A stretch of 47,533 nt of DNA from Lentisphaeria bacterium (GCA_017456805.1 JAFTIQ010000035.1:1-47533); one strand, 5' to 3'. Numbered from the stretch's first letter, positions 14,671 to 23,286 are shown. Program-made: numbers and translations. Notes: generated by a model from the sequence alone, not told the origin.

Positions 14671-15432
14671 TCAGGCATTTTCCATGAGTTTTTGGAGGAC
14701 CAGAACCAGCAAAAATCCGCCGATCATGGAGAAGGTCGCCTGTTTTTCAAAACCATGTGCATGGGTCTCAGGAATCATTTCATCACTGATCACATAAAGC
14801 ATAGTCCCTCCGGCAAAAGCAAGGAAAAACGGCATCAGGAATCCGGTAATGCTGATCAAGCCGTAACCGATCCCCATCCCGATCATGCTGATGCAGCCGA
14901 TCGCAATGGATATCAGAAGAGTCCGCCTGATCGTTACCCCAATCGCAAGAAGCGGTGCAACAATTACGATCGCTTCCGGAATATTCTGCAGCGCAATACT
15001 GCCAGTCACCGTAAGAATATCACCGGTATCGCCTGTTCCAAAACTGACCCCTGCAGCCAATCCTTCCGGCAATTTATGAATCGCAATGGCAGATATGAAC
15101 AGAAGCACCTTGCTGGTGCCCGCATGATTGGAATGTTCTTCCTGATCCAGCCCAGCCAGTTTATGCAGATGAGGGGTAATCCGGTCAAGAATACTCACCA
15201 GCAATGCACCAGCAAGCACTCCGCAGATCGTCATAAGCATAACATATCTGCCTTCCGTTTCAGACGCGGGAACGATCAAACCGAGAATCGCGGCGGCAAG
15301 CATGATCCCGGAAGCACATCCCAGGATCAAATCATTATATTTGTGCGGGATTTTCCGGATCAGCACGCCGAACGCTGTTCCGGCGACCGTGGAAATCCCC
15401 ACAGCCAGAGCGGTAATCGCAAAAAGATTCAT
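14671..15432 (-). CDS. ZIP-family divalent metal transporter
   Basis: This 253-residue, eight-helix inner-membrane protein should import zinc or similar divalent metals. The metal-site helices are clear: HKLPEGLAAGVSFG (TM4), ALQNIPEAIVI (TM5) and the later VISDEMIPETHAHG motif. A His-rich loop between the third and fourth helices (HLHKLAGLDQEEHSNHAG) is the usual variable metal loop. Its ATG overlaps the pilin-like gene's TGA by one base (TGATG), so the two are translationally coupled, which is a strange pairing. Metal specificity cannot be told from the sequence. Confidence 0.9.
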   Translation of the reverse strand: MNLFAITALAVGISTVAGTAFGVLIRKIPHKYNDLILGCASGIMLAAAILGLIVPASETEGRYVMLMTICGVLAGALLVSILDRITPHLHKLAGLDQEEHSNHAGTSKVLLFISAIAIHKLPEGLAAGVSFGTGDTGDILTVTGSIALQNIPEAIVIVAPLLAIGVTIRRTLLISIAIGCISMIGMGIGYGLISITGFLMPFFLAFAGGTMLYVISDEMIPETHAHGFEKQATFSMIGGFLLVLVLQKLMENA

Positions 15433-16037
15433 CAGTTCTCTGTCCTCTTGAAATTTGTCATATCATCGCCAAGCCCGAAATATTTGCGGTAAAGATCATC
15501 CTTGTTTGTGCGCATGCCGCACGAAGGAATATTTGACGGGAGAAATTTCTGACCGGAGGGATCATCACCCATTACCCTGTCCGCACCGACAGATCCGAGG
15601 TCATATTTGGTTTTGTTGAAAACACCGGGGTATACATATATAATAGGAGAACCCCAGCCGTCGCAAATGATCACATCATCACCGTCAACAGCGATCGTCA
15701 CCCCTTTAATTCCGGTGATCTTCTCTCCATCATAAGAGACATCCTGAAAAAGAGAAGCAAGGGGATGATTTTCGCCGGGTTCCAGCGGAATCCTGAACGT
15801 GACATTTTTCCCCAGTTCCTTCCCGGGTTTTCCGTTCACCGCAGGATAAGCTCCGTATTTTGTCTTATACTGTTCCAGAATCACTTCCAGCATTTTTACG
15901 GTTGTCTGACTCTGCACTTCTCTGTTCCGGTTGGAAACAAATGAGGTGATTCCCAGAGAAATTCCCGCCAGAATCCCGATAATCGCTACAACAGTCAAAA
16001 TTTCGACAAGGGTAAAGGAAAATTTTCTTTGTTTCAT
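15432..16037 (-). CDS. Type IV pilin / type II pseudopilin-like protein
   Basis: This 201-residue protein has a classic prepilin N-terminus: a short basic leader, then FTLVEILTVVAIIGILAGIS, with Glu5 of the mature helix present. The residue before the cleavage point is Ser, not the usual Gly. The start is the ATG at 16037, with AAAGGA 7 bases upstream. The globular part is GspG-like in layout (LEQYKTKYGAYPAV, then CDGWGSPIIYVYPG), the sort found in major pseudopilins that bind calcium. It is about 50 residues longer than GspG. It could be a subunit for the pilus-like machine encoded just downstream, although it is in a separate operon with a ZIP transporter. Confidence 0.88.
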   Translation of the reverse strand: MKQRKFSFTLVEILTVVAIIGILAGISLGITSFVSNRNREVQSQTTVKMLEVILEQYKTKYGAYPAVNGKPGKELGKNVTFRIPLEPGENHPLASLFQDVSYDGEKITGIKGVTIAVDGDDVIICDGWGSPIIYVYPGVFNKTKYDLGSVGADRVMGDDPSGQKFLPSNIPSCGMRTNKDDLYRKYFGLGDDMTNFKRTEN

Positions 16038-16067
16038 TTTTCGATCCTTTCGTTTATTTCTGCACAT

Positions 16068-16096
16068 AACATAAACGCTGAATCAGAGAGTTTCAA
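16068..16096 (-). promoter_or_regulatory. Promoter of the pilin-ZIP operon
   Basis: On the minus strand TTGAAA (16096-16091) and TATGTT (16073-16068) are spaced 17 bases, about 30 bases upstream of the chosen pilin start. Confidence 0.6.
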
Positions 16097-16105
16097 GTGC
16101 AGAAG

Positions 16106-16139
16106 AAAAAAAAAGACGATCTCTTGCGGGACCGTCTTT
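16106..16139 (-). terminator. Terminator of the small lipoprotein gene
   Basis: On the minus strand AAAGACG (16139-16133) pairs with CGTCTTT (16118-16112) and a run of T residues follows (to 16106). It lies about 25 bases after the lipoprotein stop. Confidence 0.85.
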
Positions 16140-16162
16140 GAAATACAACAGGAATTCCGGTT

Positions 16163-16552
16163 TTACTTGATTGCGTTTCCGGAAACATCGACTGTTCTCA
16201 CGGAGAAGAAAAGCAGCCAGACGTTGTCTTTGCGGGAAGTCAGATCTGTCAGGCGGGTTGCTTCCAGATTCGCTGCTTTTTTGGTAAGCATACGGACAGC
16301 ATTTTCCACCTTGACGGTATCTTTGAACACGACGCACTGACCGACTTTAGCGGTATTTCCAGTGAAAACAGGAAGCAGGTTCAGGAAGTAAACACCCCAG
16401 ACCTGTCCATTCAAATGAGCAACTGTGGTGTCGCTGCCGTTGGGAGACAGGCTGACATTGTTGAGCTGAGGAGCTGTTTCTACGGAAGAACAGGCAGTGA
16501 AACCGGCGACCAGAACGGCTGCCGCGAGAACCATGATTGTTTTTTTGATCAT
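16163..16552 (-). CDS. Small lipoprotein of unknown function
   Basis: This 129-residue lipoprotein has a signal sequence MIKKTIMVLAAAVLVAGFTA ending in a lipobox-like FTAC, with Cys21 as the lipidated residue. It is followed by SSVETAPQLN. The mature part is not recognised. It has a hydrophobic patch (VWGVYFLNLLPVFTG) followed by a mixed helical and beta tail ending in LLFFSVRTVDVSGNAIK. The segment GVYFLNLLPVFTGN may be a surface loop and not a membrane helix. AGAAGGAT precedes the ATG. It is monocistronic, with its own promoter and terminator, between the pilin operon and der. Confidence 0.82.
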   Translation of the reverse strand: MIKKTIMVLAAAVLVAGFTACSSVETAPQLNNVSLSPNGSDTTVAHLNGQVWGVYFLNLLPVFTGNTAKVGQCVVFKDTVKVENAVRMLTKKAANLEATRLTDLTSRKDNVWLLFFSVRTVDVSGNAIK

Positions 16553-16593
16553 TGTTGGTATCCTTCTATGTTATTGTTGATGTTTCTTTTACT

Positions 16594-16622
16594 AATTTAC
16601 ATCATAAAAGAGATTCTTGCAA
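16594..16622 (-). promoter_or_regulatory. Promoter of the small lipoprotein gene
   Basis: On the minus strand TTGCAA (16622-16617) and TAAATT (16599-16594) are 17 bases apart. The -35 box sits in the loop of the hairpin that ends der. Confidence 0.45.
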
Positions 16623-16631
16623 GTCTCTTTT
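16606..16631 (-). terminator. Probable terminator of der
   Basis: AAAAGAGA (16631-16624 on the minus strand) pairs with TCTCTTTT (16613-16606) around a 10-base loop. The T run is short, so termination may be partial. Confidence 0.5.
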
Positions 16632-16638
16632 GAAAAAA

Positions 16639-18150
16639 TCACCCGTTTTTTTCAGGAAGATCCGTCTTTTTTACACCGCGTTTCTTGGAATCCGGACGCA
16701 AATACACGGTTGTCTTCTTAGCTTTGAGCTTGACGCCGCGGTTTTTGCCTTGTTTTTTGACCGTTGCCTTATGTTCAATGAAGACCAGTTCCCGGCGTTC
16801 TCTTGCCCGGAATTCCAACCGGATCGGCATCCCGGTAAATCCAAACGCTTTCCGGATATAATTTTCCAGATACACTTTGTAGTTATCAGCAAGCAGCTTC
16901 GGATCATTAACGAACAAGGCGATCGTCGGAGGCGGATTCTTAATCATTGTTCCATAATAGATCTTGAATGCTTTGGTTCCCTTGATGGGTGCACTGTAAC
17001 GGTTTTCCGCATCTTCCAGAATCCGGTTCACCATTGCGGTGGAAACCTTGATTGCCATCTGAGCACGGACTTCTGCAATGGCAGAATAAAGCAGCTTGAC
17101 ATTATATCCGCTGATTGCGCATGTGAACACCACCGGTGCATAAACCAGTTTCGGGAGAGTATAACGGATCTCCTTCAGCACATCCTGCTGTTTCAGCCCG
17201 GAACAGGTATCCCATTTGTTGGCAACAATGATACAGGGCTTTCCGGCATCGCCGATCATCTTGGCAATCGTCTTATCCTGCGCCGTCGCTCCAAACTGAT
17301 CTGAGGTCACAAGGAAAAGCACGATATCACACTTCTCCACTGCTTCGGAGGCGCGCATCATACTGTAACGTTCCACCGCGCTGTCCACTTTGGATTTCCG
17401 GCGGAGTCCGGCAGTATCAATGAGAGTTGCCGCCACATCTTCATCCCCGCAGGGCAAGGTGAAATCAACGTCAATGGAATCCCGGGTCGTTCCAGCCACA
17501 TCGCTGACGATCACCCGTTCTTTTCCCAGCATTTTATTTACCAGAGAAGACTTTCCGGCGTTAGGTCTGCCCACGACAGCGATTCTCAGCCGGGGTTCAT
17601 TTTCAGCGGTTTCCGCAGCATTTTTTGCAAACTCAGCCAACGCGCCGTCCAGAAGATTCTGAATTCCTTTCCGGTGAAGACTGGAAACAGGGAACACCTT
17701 CTTGTATCCGAGTTTGTGAAACTCTTCCACGCCTTCATTCCGTCCGAAATCATCCACTTTGTTGACCACAAGGATGATCTCTCTTCCGGTGGCACGGAGG
17801 CGCGCTGAGATTTCCTGATCCAGAGGAGTCAATCCGTCATTGACATCTGTCACAAAAAGGATTGTATCAGCCTCTTCGATCGCGGTTTCCACCTGTTTTT
17901 CGATGGAGTTATCCCAGAATCCGACCCCTTTCTTTTCTCCGGCATACATTGCAAGCCCGCCGGTATCCACCAGCTGATAGCGGCGTCCATTGTAAACTCC
18001 TGTCGTAGAAACCCGGTCACGGGTCACACCGCTGTCAAAATGAACAATCGCGTGTCGCCGTTTGAGAATTGCGTTAAAAAGGGATGATTTTCCCACATTC
18101 GGACGTCCGACGATCACAAGTGTGGGGAGTGATTTTTTTACTTCTTCCAT
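16639..18150 (-). CDS. der: Ribosome-assembly GTPase Der (EngA)
   Basis: Der is the double-GTPase that helps mature the 50S ribosomal subunit. Both GTPase domains are intact in the 503 residues. The first has GRPNVGKSS, DTGG and NKVD. The second has GRPNAGKSS, a TTRD switch I, DTAG and NKWD. A KH-like domain follows (YYGTMIKNPPPTIALFVNDP), then a long basic C-terminal tail that suits rRNA binding. It starts 36 bases after the ABC-2 permease stop and may be in one transcript with it. The ribosome site is weak (AAAGG well upstream). Confidence 0.95.
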   Translation of the reverse strand: MEEVKKSLPTLVIVGRPNVGKSSLFNAILKRRHAIVHFDSGVTRDRVSTTGVYNGRRYQLVDTGGLAMYAGEKKGVGFWDNSIEKQVETAIEEADTILFVTDVNDGLTPLDQEISARLRATGREIILVVNKVDDFGRNEGVEEFHKLGYKKVFPVSSLHRKGIQNLLDGALAEFAKNAAETAENEPRLRIAVVGRPNAGKSSLVNKMLGKERVIVSDVAGTTRDSIDVDFTLPCGDEDVAATLIDTAGLRRKSKVDSAVERYSMMRASEAVEKCDIVLFLVTSDQFGATAQDKTIAKMIGDAGKPCIIVANKWDTCSGLKQQDVLKEIRYTLPKLVYAPVVFTCAISGYNVKLLYSAIAEVRAQMAIKVSTAMVNRILEDAENRYSAPIKGTKAFKIYYGTMIKNPPPTIALFVNDPKLLADNYKVYLENYIRKAFGFTGMPIRLEFRARERRELVFIEHKATVKKQGKNRGVKLKAKKTTVYLRPDSKKRGVKKTDLPEKNG

Positions 18151-18185
18151 AGTCGTTCAGTAACCTTTCAAATCCTGCAGCCGGC

Positions 18186-19217
18186 TCAGTTTACAGCATC
18201 TTTTGCAACTTCCCTGTTGTAGAAAAGTGCAATTGCGATCAAACACCAGAATCCGGCATAAAGCGAACAATAAACAAAGGAATAGGCAATATAAGCCAGC
18301 GGAACCTGGGTGTGAGATGCCAAAGCGTCCGCCATCCAGAAATATTGCCAATCCGGGAGAAACATTCGTGCGATCCCGCCGCAAATCGTCTTGAACCCCT
18401 CCGCAACAGGGCCCGCCATATCCGGAGGAAGCCAGGAGAACAGAGTATCGGGCCCCGTCCCCTTCACCCAGGTGGAGGAGATATATTTGGAAATCAATCC
18501 GCAAAGGAACAGCAGAGAACAAACAGTCAGGTTTGCCACGATCCCGACACGGGTGGCAAGTGCTGCGGCAATCGCCCCCATGATCCAGACAGCCGGAAAC
18601 AGCAGAACGACTGCGGCGACATACTGGATCGGCGGCATAAATCCTTCATCTTCAGGGGCTCCGCAAATCAGATAGATCGCAATGGAAAACACCGGCACGG
18701 AAACCGTCATGAAGAAGGAGGCATAAGATGTAAAGCTGACACCCTTCAGATAATTGCATCCCCCGGCAATTGCACAGCAGACCGCCAGAAGCAGAAAATA
18801 GGAAACCATGATCGGAACATCGATCCGGAACTGATCTTTCGCAACCATGATCGCAGTAAACCCGGCAGATCCAAGCAGCAGCGTGAACATCGTCAATGCC
18901 GCCATAACTCCTGTCAGCTTCGCAAGAATAAAACTCCAGCGGGTCACAGGTTTGGAAAGAAGAAGCAGAACTGTCCCGTTCCGCATCTCCCGGGAAATCG
19001 TGTGACTCGCACAAAGAGTCGCCGTCACCAGCCCCAGAACCAGCGTCACCGCCATCGCACTGTCCACAACCAGTTTGATCTGATCACGGAAAACATAAAG
19101 GGTAAACATCGGAAGAATCCCGATCAGACAGACTCCGATCAAGAGCAGCAGAAAGTAGACGGGCTCCCGGACACACTCACGAAAAGTGTTCTGAACAAGT
19201 CGAAAATAGATATTCAT
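18186..19217 (-). CDS. ABC-2-type transporter permease
   Basis: This 343-residue protein has about seven or eight membrane helices and an N-terminal cytoplasmic start (NTFRECVREPVYFLLLL) typical of ABC-2 permeases that export lipids, polysaccharides or drugs. The large extracytoplasmic loop between the first two helices seen in many family members is short here. The cytoplasmic motif ISREMRNGTVLLLLSKPVTRW is the segment that normally contacts the ATPase. No ATPase gene is adjacent, so its partner must be elsewhere. AAGGA lies 9 bases before the ATG. The substrate is unknown. Confidence 0.85.
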   Translation of the reverse strand: MNIYFRLVQNTFRECVREPVYFLLLLIGVCLIGILPMFTLYVFRDQIKLVVDSAMAVTLVLGLVTATLCASHTISREMRNGTVLLLLSKPVTRWSFILAKLTGVMAALTMFTLLLGSAGFTAIMVAKDQFRIDVPIMVSYFLLLAVCCAIAGGCNYLKGVSFTSYASFFMTVSVPVFSIAIYLICGAPEDEGFMPPIQYVAAVVLLFPAVWIMGAIAAALATRVGIVANLTVCSLLFLCGLISKYISSTWVKGTGPDTLFSWLPPDMAGPVAEGFKTICGGIARMFLPDWQYFWMADALASHTQVPLAYIAYSFVYCSLYAGFWCLIAIALFYNREVAKDAVN

Positions 19218-19261
19218 CGCAAAAAATCCTTAATTTTTTTCGTTTTTTTTCAATTTTTCAT

Positions 19262-19289
19262 TTGCCGAAACGCAAAGATGGTATATTTT
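19262..19289 (+). promoter_or_regulatory. Promoter of the PurN-like gene
   Basis: TTGCCG (19262-19267) and TATTTT (19284-19289) are 16 bases apart. It overlaps the opposing promoter of the ABC-2 permease. Confidence 0.4.
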
Positions 19290-19313
19290 ATATGTTCATT
19301 GCGAAAAATGCAA
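19285..19313 (-). promoter_or_regulatory. Promoter of the ABC-2 permease (and der)
   Basis: On the minus strand TTGCAT (19313-19308) and TAAAAT (19290-19285) are 17 bases apart. The -10 boxes of this promoter and the opposing one share bases, so they should exclude each other. Confidence 0.55.
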
Positions 19314-19326
19314 ATGCGGAGAGGCC

Positions 19327-20235
19327 ATGAATTGCAAACTTTTTTCAAAAAAATTAACATTTAACAGCAAAAATGACACTTTTGGTGGAAATTTTGTTCC
19401 GTCCGCCATCATTTTTATGAGCGGTTCCGGAACGAATGCCGAAAAATTGCTGGAATCTGAAGACCGCGGGAAATTGTGGAATTGTTCCGCAATCGTTACC
19501 GACAGAACCAGAGAATGCAGAGCCGAAGAAATCGCAAAACGCTTCGGCATCCCTTACATCCTGCACGATATTTTCCAGTTCTATAAAGATCACGGATTGG
19601 AAACCATATCCGTTGCAACTGAACGGGGCATGGAAGTCCGGAATCTCTGGACAGATGCGCTCAGAGAGAAAATTGCAGATGTTCCTCATGATTTCGGGCT
19701 GCTCGCAGGATTCGTCCCGCTTTCCAACATCGTGGGCGACTTCCCCTGTCTGAACGTTCATCCCGGTGATCTGACCATTGAAAAAGAGGGCGTCCGGATC
19801 CTTGCCGGACTCCATTCCGGTCCGGTGGAAACTGCCATCCTTGAAAAACATGACGTCCTGCGGAGCAGTGTGATCATCGCAACCCCCTACAATCCGGGAG
19901 AAAAAAATGTTGATTCCGGTTTTGTTCTGGGAATTTCCGATCCGGTAAACATTGAACTTCCGGAGGGTGTCACCCTGGAACAGCTGCAGGAATGCAAACG
20001 TTCCAGAATCAAAGGCAGGGATGATCTTCTCGGAAAGATCGCGGATGAGCACATTGACCGTCTGAAAGAGGGCGGCGATTGGCTCCTGTTCCCCGCAGTC
20101 ACAAAAGCCTTTACACAGGGCCGTTATTCTTATGACGACAACGGGAATCTTCTCTGGAGATACGATGACGGAGTTTTCCGTCCGGTGAAGACCGTCCGTT
20201 TTGAAAATGGGGAAATGATCCCGGTTCCTCTGTAA
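19327..20235 (+). CDS. PurN-like formyltransferase-family protein, diverged
   Basis: This 302-residue protein has the formyltransferase fold of PurN (glycinamide ribonucleotide transformylase). FMSGSGTNAEKLL (30-42) matches the phosphate-binding loop. Asn143 and His145 in CLNVHPGDL, with Asp196 in NVDSGF, match the catalytic Asn-His-Asp set. It differs from PurN in a 25-residue N-terminal lead, a changed middle (LAGLHSGPVETAIL) and a C-terminal extension of about 90 residues. It could be a real purine enzyme or a formyltransferase for another amine; the substrate is not clear. GGAGAGG lies just before the ATG. It is a single gene with its own terminator. Confidence 0.75.
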   Translation: MNCKLFSKKLTFNSKNDTFGGNFVPSAIIFMSGSGTNAEKLLESEDRGKLWNCSAIVTDRTRECRAEEIAKRFGIPYILHDIFQFYKDHGLETISVATERGMEVRNLWTDALREKIADVPHDFGLLAGFVPLSNIVGDFPCLNVHPGDLTIEKEGVRILAGLHSGPVETAILEKHDVLRSSVIIATPYNPGEKNVDSGFVLGISDPVNIELPEGVTLEQLQECKRSRIKGRDDLLGKIADEHIDRLKEGGDWLLFPAVTKAFTQGRYSYDDNGNLLWRYDDGVFRPVKTVRFENGEMIPVPL

Positions 20236-20253
20236 AAAGCAGAAGTGATATAT

Positions 20254-20289
20254 CCTGTCCGGAGGGATCCCGGACAGGTTTATTTTTAT
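20254..20289 (+). terminator. Terminator of the PurN-like gene
   Basis: CCTGTCCGG (20254-20262) pairs perfectly with CCGGACAGG (20270-20278) around a 7-base loop, followed by a T-rich run. It overlaps the end of the convergent membrane-protein gene. Confidence 0.88.
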
Positions 20290-23144
20290 TCCAGCCGATT
20301 AATAAAATCAGTCAGGCACTGTCCGGTTGAAGAATGAAGGACCTCGATCTCTTTCAGCACAAAAGTTTTCCCGGGCGGGATCACAAAGAATACGCTGAAA
20401 TACAACTCATCGTTGAGACTGAAAGGGTAATTCACTTTTATTACAGACTCAAACGGGTTCAATTCATTTTTCACCCCGCGATTTTTTTGATAGATCGCCT
20501 TGAGATACTTATATTTTCCATCGTTCAAAGCAAAAAGCGACAAAGCCGTCATAATTTCCCCATCGGATGCAAGAAGCCCTTTCACTGTAATGATATCTTG
20601 AGGATAAACACTGAACAATTGTTCGGACCGGAATGTGATATTCTCCCTGCTTCTGTTTGTAACAGTGATCAAATTCCCGGAAAAGAAGTTTCGTTGTATC
20701 TCCACTAAAACTTCGGGATCGTCCTCTGGACCTGCAAGTTTTTTCCGTTTGCTTACGATTTGCCACCCTTCAGCCGGCCATGCACCGCGCTCAAACCCGC
20801 CCTTGACATCGCAAACCAAAGCGGGATATACAGCGGAGGCTGCATTTTTCAAACCATACATCCGGCTGAGATTTTCAAACAGTTTTTTCGGGGCACAAAC
20901 ATGATTGAACTCAATCTTTTTTGTCGTCGGATTGAAGTGACCAACGTATATGCCATAACGTTTTTCTCCGTTGATTGTAAACGCCGGCATGTGAATTTCC
21001 GGGTGTGAATGCCGATGATACAACAATAATACGCCCTGTTTTTTCATATATGAATCAGTGATCAGGGAACCTGTATGACGGTATAATTCAAATACGGCAT
21101 TCCGTCTGGATTCCAGGCTTGATAAACCATAAAAACGCTTATTTGCCTCAGTGCTATTCTGATTTCTCTCAACATTTTCTCTCCAGTCGATAATAAAAAA
21201 GTTTCTTGGCAGCTCAGCTTTTGACTCTCCCGTATTTAAATGAGCGATCGGAAAACCTGTATGACGGTATAATTCAAATACGGTATTCCGTCCAACACTT
21301 GCCTCCCGGCTTGATGATCCATAATAAAGTTTCTGCTTCAATCTGTTTTCATTCAGACTTCCCCATACGGCTTCGCCCCAATCTATAACAATATAATTCC
21401 TGAGTAGTTCAGCCTTTGGCATTCCGACAATAAGAAGAGGGTATAGGATCATTGCAGCCATTAAAATGGATTGTTTCAATGCCCCTTTCTGAATCACTGG
21501 GGTCGAACATAATATACACACGCCGAGCAACATTATCAATGCCGGAAAGATATATCGAAAAAGCCCAGGCACCCCCCAATACATCGGAGCAAAATAATAT
21601 TGAACAATAAACAACGTAATAAATGTAATACTTGCCCCAATGATCATGGTTAAAACAACTGCACGATTTTTCTTCAGTTGCAGAAAACTGATTAACAGAA
21701 TAATCAAAATCATTATAATTAATATTGAGCAATGAAGGAAATCATTTGAAGGGGAGAGATTCACAAGAGGCATTCCGGCAGAACTCAAAACTGGATAAAT
21801 GAGACTTTCCACTTGCCGAACCAAGGGAAGTTTTACAACAGGAGAATATAAATTGCCTATCCGATTGACACTGTTTTTCCATTTCATCAGTCTGGTTCCG
21901 GAAATACCATTATTAAAATCATCAACTGATTGACGAAACCATTCCTCGTCAAGAGAATGTTGAAGATTTAAATTATTCGCTTTTGCATAAAGCGTCCAGC
22001 TCCCGGAACTGATCAAAGGTACGCATAATAAAAGAAAAGCAAGAAACAAATTCTTCTTCTGTCTCTGGTTTGAAAGAAATATATTAACAGCTTCTATCAG
22101 CAAAACAATAAAGGCAACTCCTAAAAAGAAGAAAATACCTGTCGGTTTGATAAGAGTTCCGACGAATAACCATAAAATTATAAAATAAAAGCCTCGACGG
22201 TGTATCCTTCCGAAATCCATCCACATGATATACAGAACAAGCGGAGCCAAAGAATATGCACCCAACAGCCCATCGTAAGGATAGGCAATAAAATTTTCAG
22301 GTCCCGTCAAACAAAATACGGTCAAAAACATTACAATAATAAATTTAAGTAAATTACGCCAATCCTCCGATTGTGCAATAGATTTTTCTCTGCCGAATCT
22401 GATGGTTATAAAGCGGGGAAAGAGAGAACTCAATACAAGCAGAGAGCCAATCAGCAGACAAACAACAGCCAATAAAGATAATGCGTCCATGCTTGAAGGT
22501 GCAAAATTAACACCATACAAAATGTAAATCTGGTAAGATACGAATAATAAATATAAACCGAAGACGGGAATTGTTTTCCACCGGAAATTGCTAAGAAAAA
22601 TCCCAATACTTGACGATGTCAGTAAAAATAAAGCCCAAAAATAATTTGCGGTCACAATTGTTCCGGTAATTCTGCTGAACCACGCAGGAAATGCATTACA
22701 GAGCATACAGTAATAGCTGGCATAATTAATATATTCCGAATCCGACCAATGCCCCGTATAATGAATATATAAATACTGAGGATACCAGGCATAAAAAACG
22801 TCAGAATATCCCAATTCATGAGGCAGCATAAACAATACAAGAAGGACTGTACCATAAATAAGACCTGACAGTAAGTATTCTTTTCTGAATATCAAGCTGG
22901 TAAAAGAACGCTTTGAACGGATCGCTTGATATATTTGAATACAAAAAATAATAATTCCGATCCATAAAATTGACCACTGTACAATTTTCATCCCAAAGAG
23001 CAAACCGGAGAGATAGCTAAGCAGAATGATCGAAGAAAAAACTGACAATAAAGCCGCAGGAAAAGGAAGCCTGAATTTTAACCGGAAAAAATTACACCAT
23101 CCCAAAAGTGCAAGTGCAATCAAAAAATAAGAAAAAAATATCAC
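20286..23144 (-). CDS. Large polytopic membrane protein with GT-C-like topology
   Basis: The family of this 952-residue protein is not recognised with confidence. The start is a GTG at 23144, with AAGGGG 6 bases upstream. About residues 1-590 hold a dozen or more membrane helices, with an early extracytoplasmic loop containing DVFYAWYPQYLYIHYTGHW. Polyprenyl-phosphate-dependent GT-C glycosyltransferases look like this, often with acidic residues in the first loop, so sugar transfer to the envelope is a guess. Residues about 600-730 hold two copies of a 62-residue segment, and a soluble beta-rich domain follows to the end. By eye the gene is clearly more AT-rich than its neighbours, which suggests transfer. 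It is a single gene with a strong promoter. Confidence 0.7.
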   Translation of the reverse strand: MIFFSYFLIALALLGWCNFFRLKFRLPFPAALLSVFSSIILLSYLSGLLFGMKIVQWSILWIGIIIFCIQIYQAIRSKRSFTSLIFRKEYLLSGLIYGTVLLVLFMLPHELGYSDVFYAWYPQYLYIHYTGHWSDSEYINYASYYCMLCNAFPAWFSRITGTIVTANYFWALFLLTSSSIGIFLSNFRWKTIPVFGLYLLFVSYQIYILYGVNFAPSSMDALSLLAVVCLLIGSLLVLSSLFPRFITIRFGREKSIAQSEDWRNLLKFIIVMFLTVFCLTGPENFIAYPYDGLLGAYSLAPLVLYIMWMDFGRIHRRGFYFIILWLFVGTLIKPTGIFFFLGVAFIVLLIEAVNIFLSNQRQKKNLFLAFLLLCVPLISSGSWTLYAKANNLNLQHSLDEEWFRQSVDDFNNGISGTRLMKWKNSVNRIGNLYSPVVKLPLVRQVESLIYPVLSSAGMPLVNLSPSNDFLHCSILIIMILIILLISFLQLKKNRAVVLTMIIGASITFITLFIVQYYFAPMYWGVPGLFRYIFPALIMLLGVCILCSTPVIQKGALKQSILMAAMILYPLLIVGMPKAELLRNYIVIDWGEAVWGSLNENRLKQKLYYGSSSREASVGRNTVFELYRHTGFPIAHLNTGESKAELPRNFFIIDWRENVERNQNSTEANKRFYGLSSLESRRNAVFELYRHTGSLITDSYMKKQGVLLLYHRHSHPEIHMPAFTINGEKRYGIYVGHFNPTTKKIEFNHVCAPKKLFENLSRMYGLKNAASAVYPALVCDVKGGFERGAWPAEGWQIVSKRKKLAGPEDDPEVLVEIQRNFFSGNLITVTNRSRENITFRSEQLFSVYPQDIITVKGLLASDGEIMTALSLFALNDGKYKYLKAIYQKNRGVKNELNPFESVIKVNYPFSLNDELYFSVFFVIPPGKTFVLKEIEVLHSSTGQCLTDFINRLE
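21070..21291 (-). repeat. Internal in-frame duplication in the large membrane protein
   Basis: Two near-identical DNA stretches (21070-21105 and 21256-21291) both encode VFELYRHTG. They lie 186 bases apart, exactly 62 codons. The similarity extends more weakly over the flanks (RNYIVIDWGE against RNFFIIDWRE; YYGSSSREAS against YGLSSLES), so a whole unit of about 62 residues was duplicated and then diverged. Confidence 0.85.
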
Positions 23145-23192
23145 TCAGATCCCCTTCTCTACAACGACCATCGGTAAACCAAATTTAGTGCA

Positions 23193-23221
23193 AATATACA
23201 TCATGAGTAAGAAAAATGCAA
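23193..23221 (-). promoter_or_regulatory. Promoter of the large membrane-protein gene
   Basis: On the minus strand TTGCAT (23221-23216) and TATATT (23198-23193) are 17 bases apart. It is divergent from the rpsB promoter. Confidence 0.65.
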
Positions 23222-23250
23222 GCGAAAAATTTATTTTTATTATTAATGAC

Positions 23251-23280
23251 TTGAAAAAGAAAAAAGTTGTGGTATATTAT
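23251..23280 (+). promoter_or_regulatory. Promoter of rpsB-tsf
   Basis: TTGAAA (23251-23256) and TATTAT (23275-23280) are 18 bases apart; TATATT at 23273-23278 gives 16. Transcription would begin near 23287. Confidence 0.6.
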
Positions 23281-23286
23281 AAGCTC

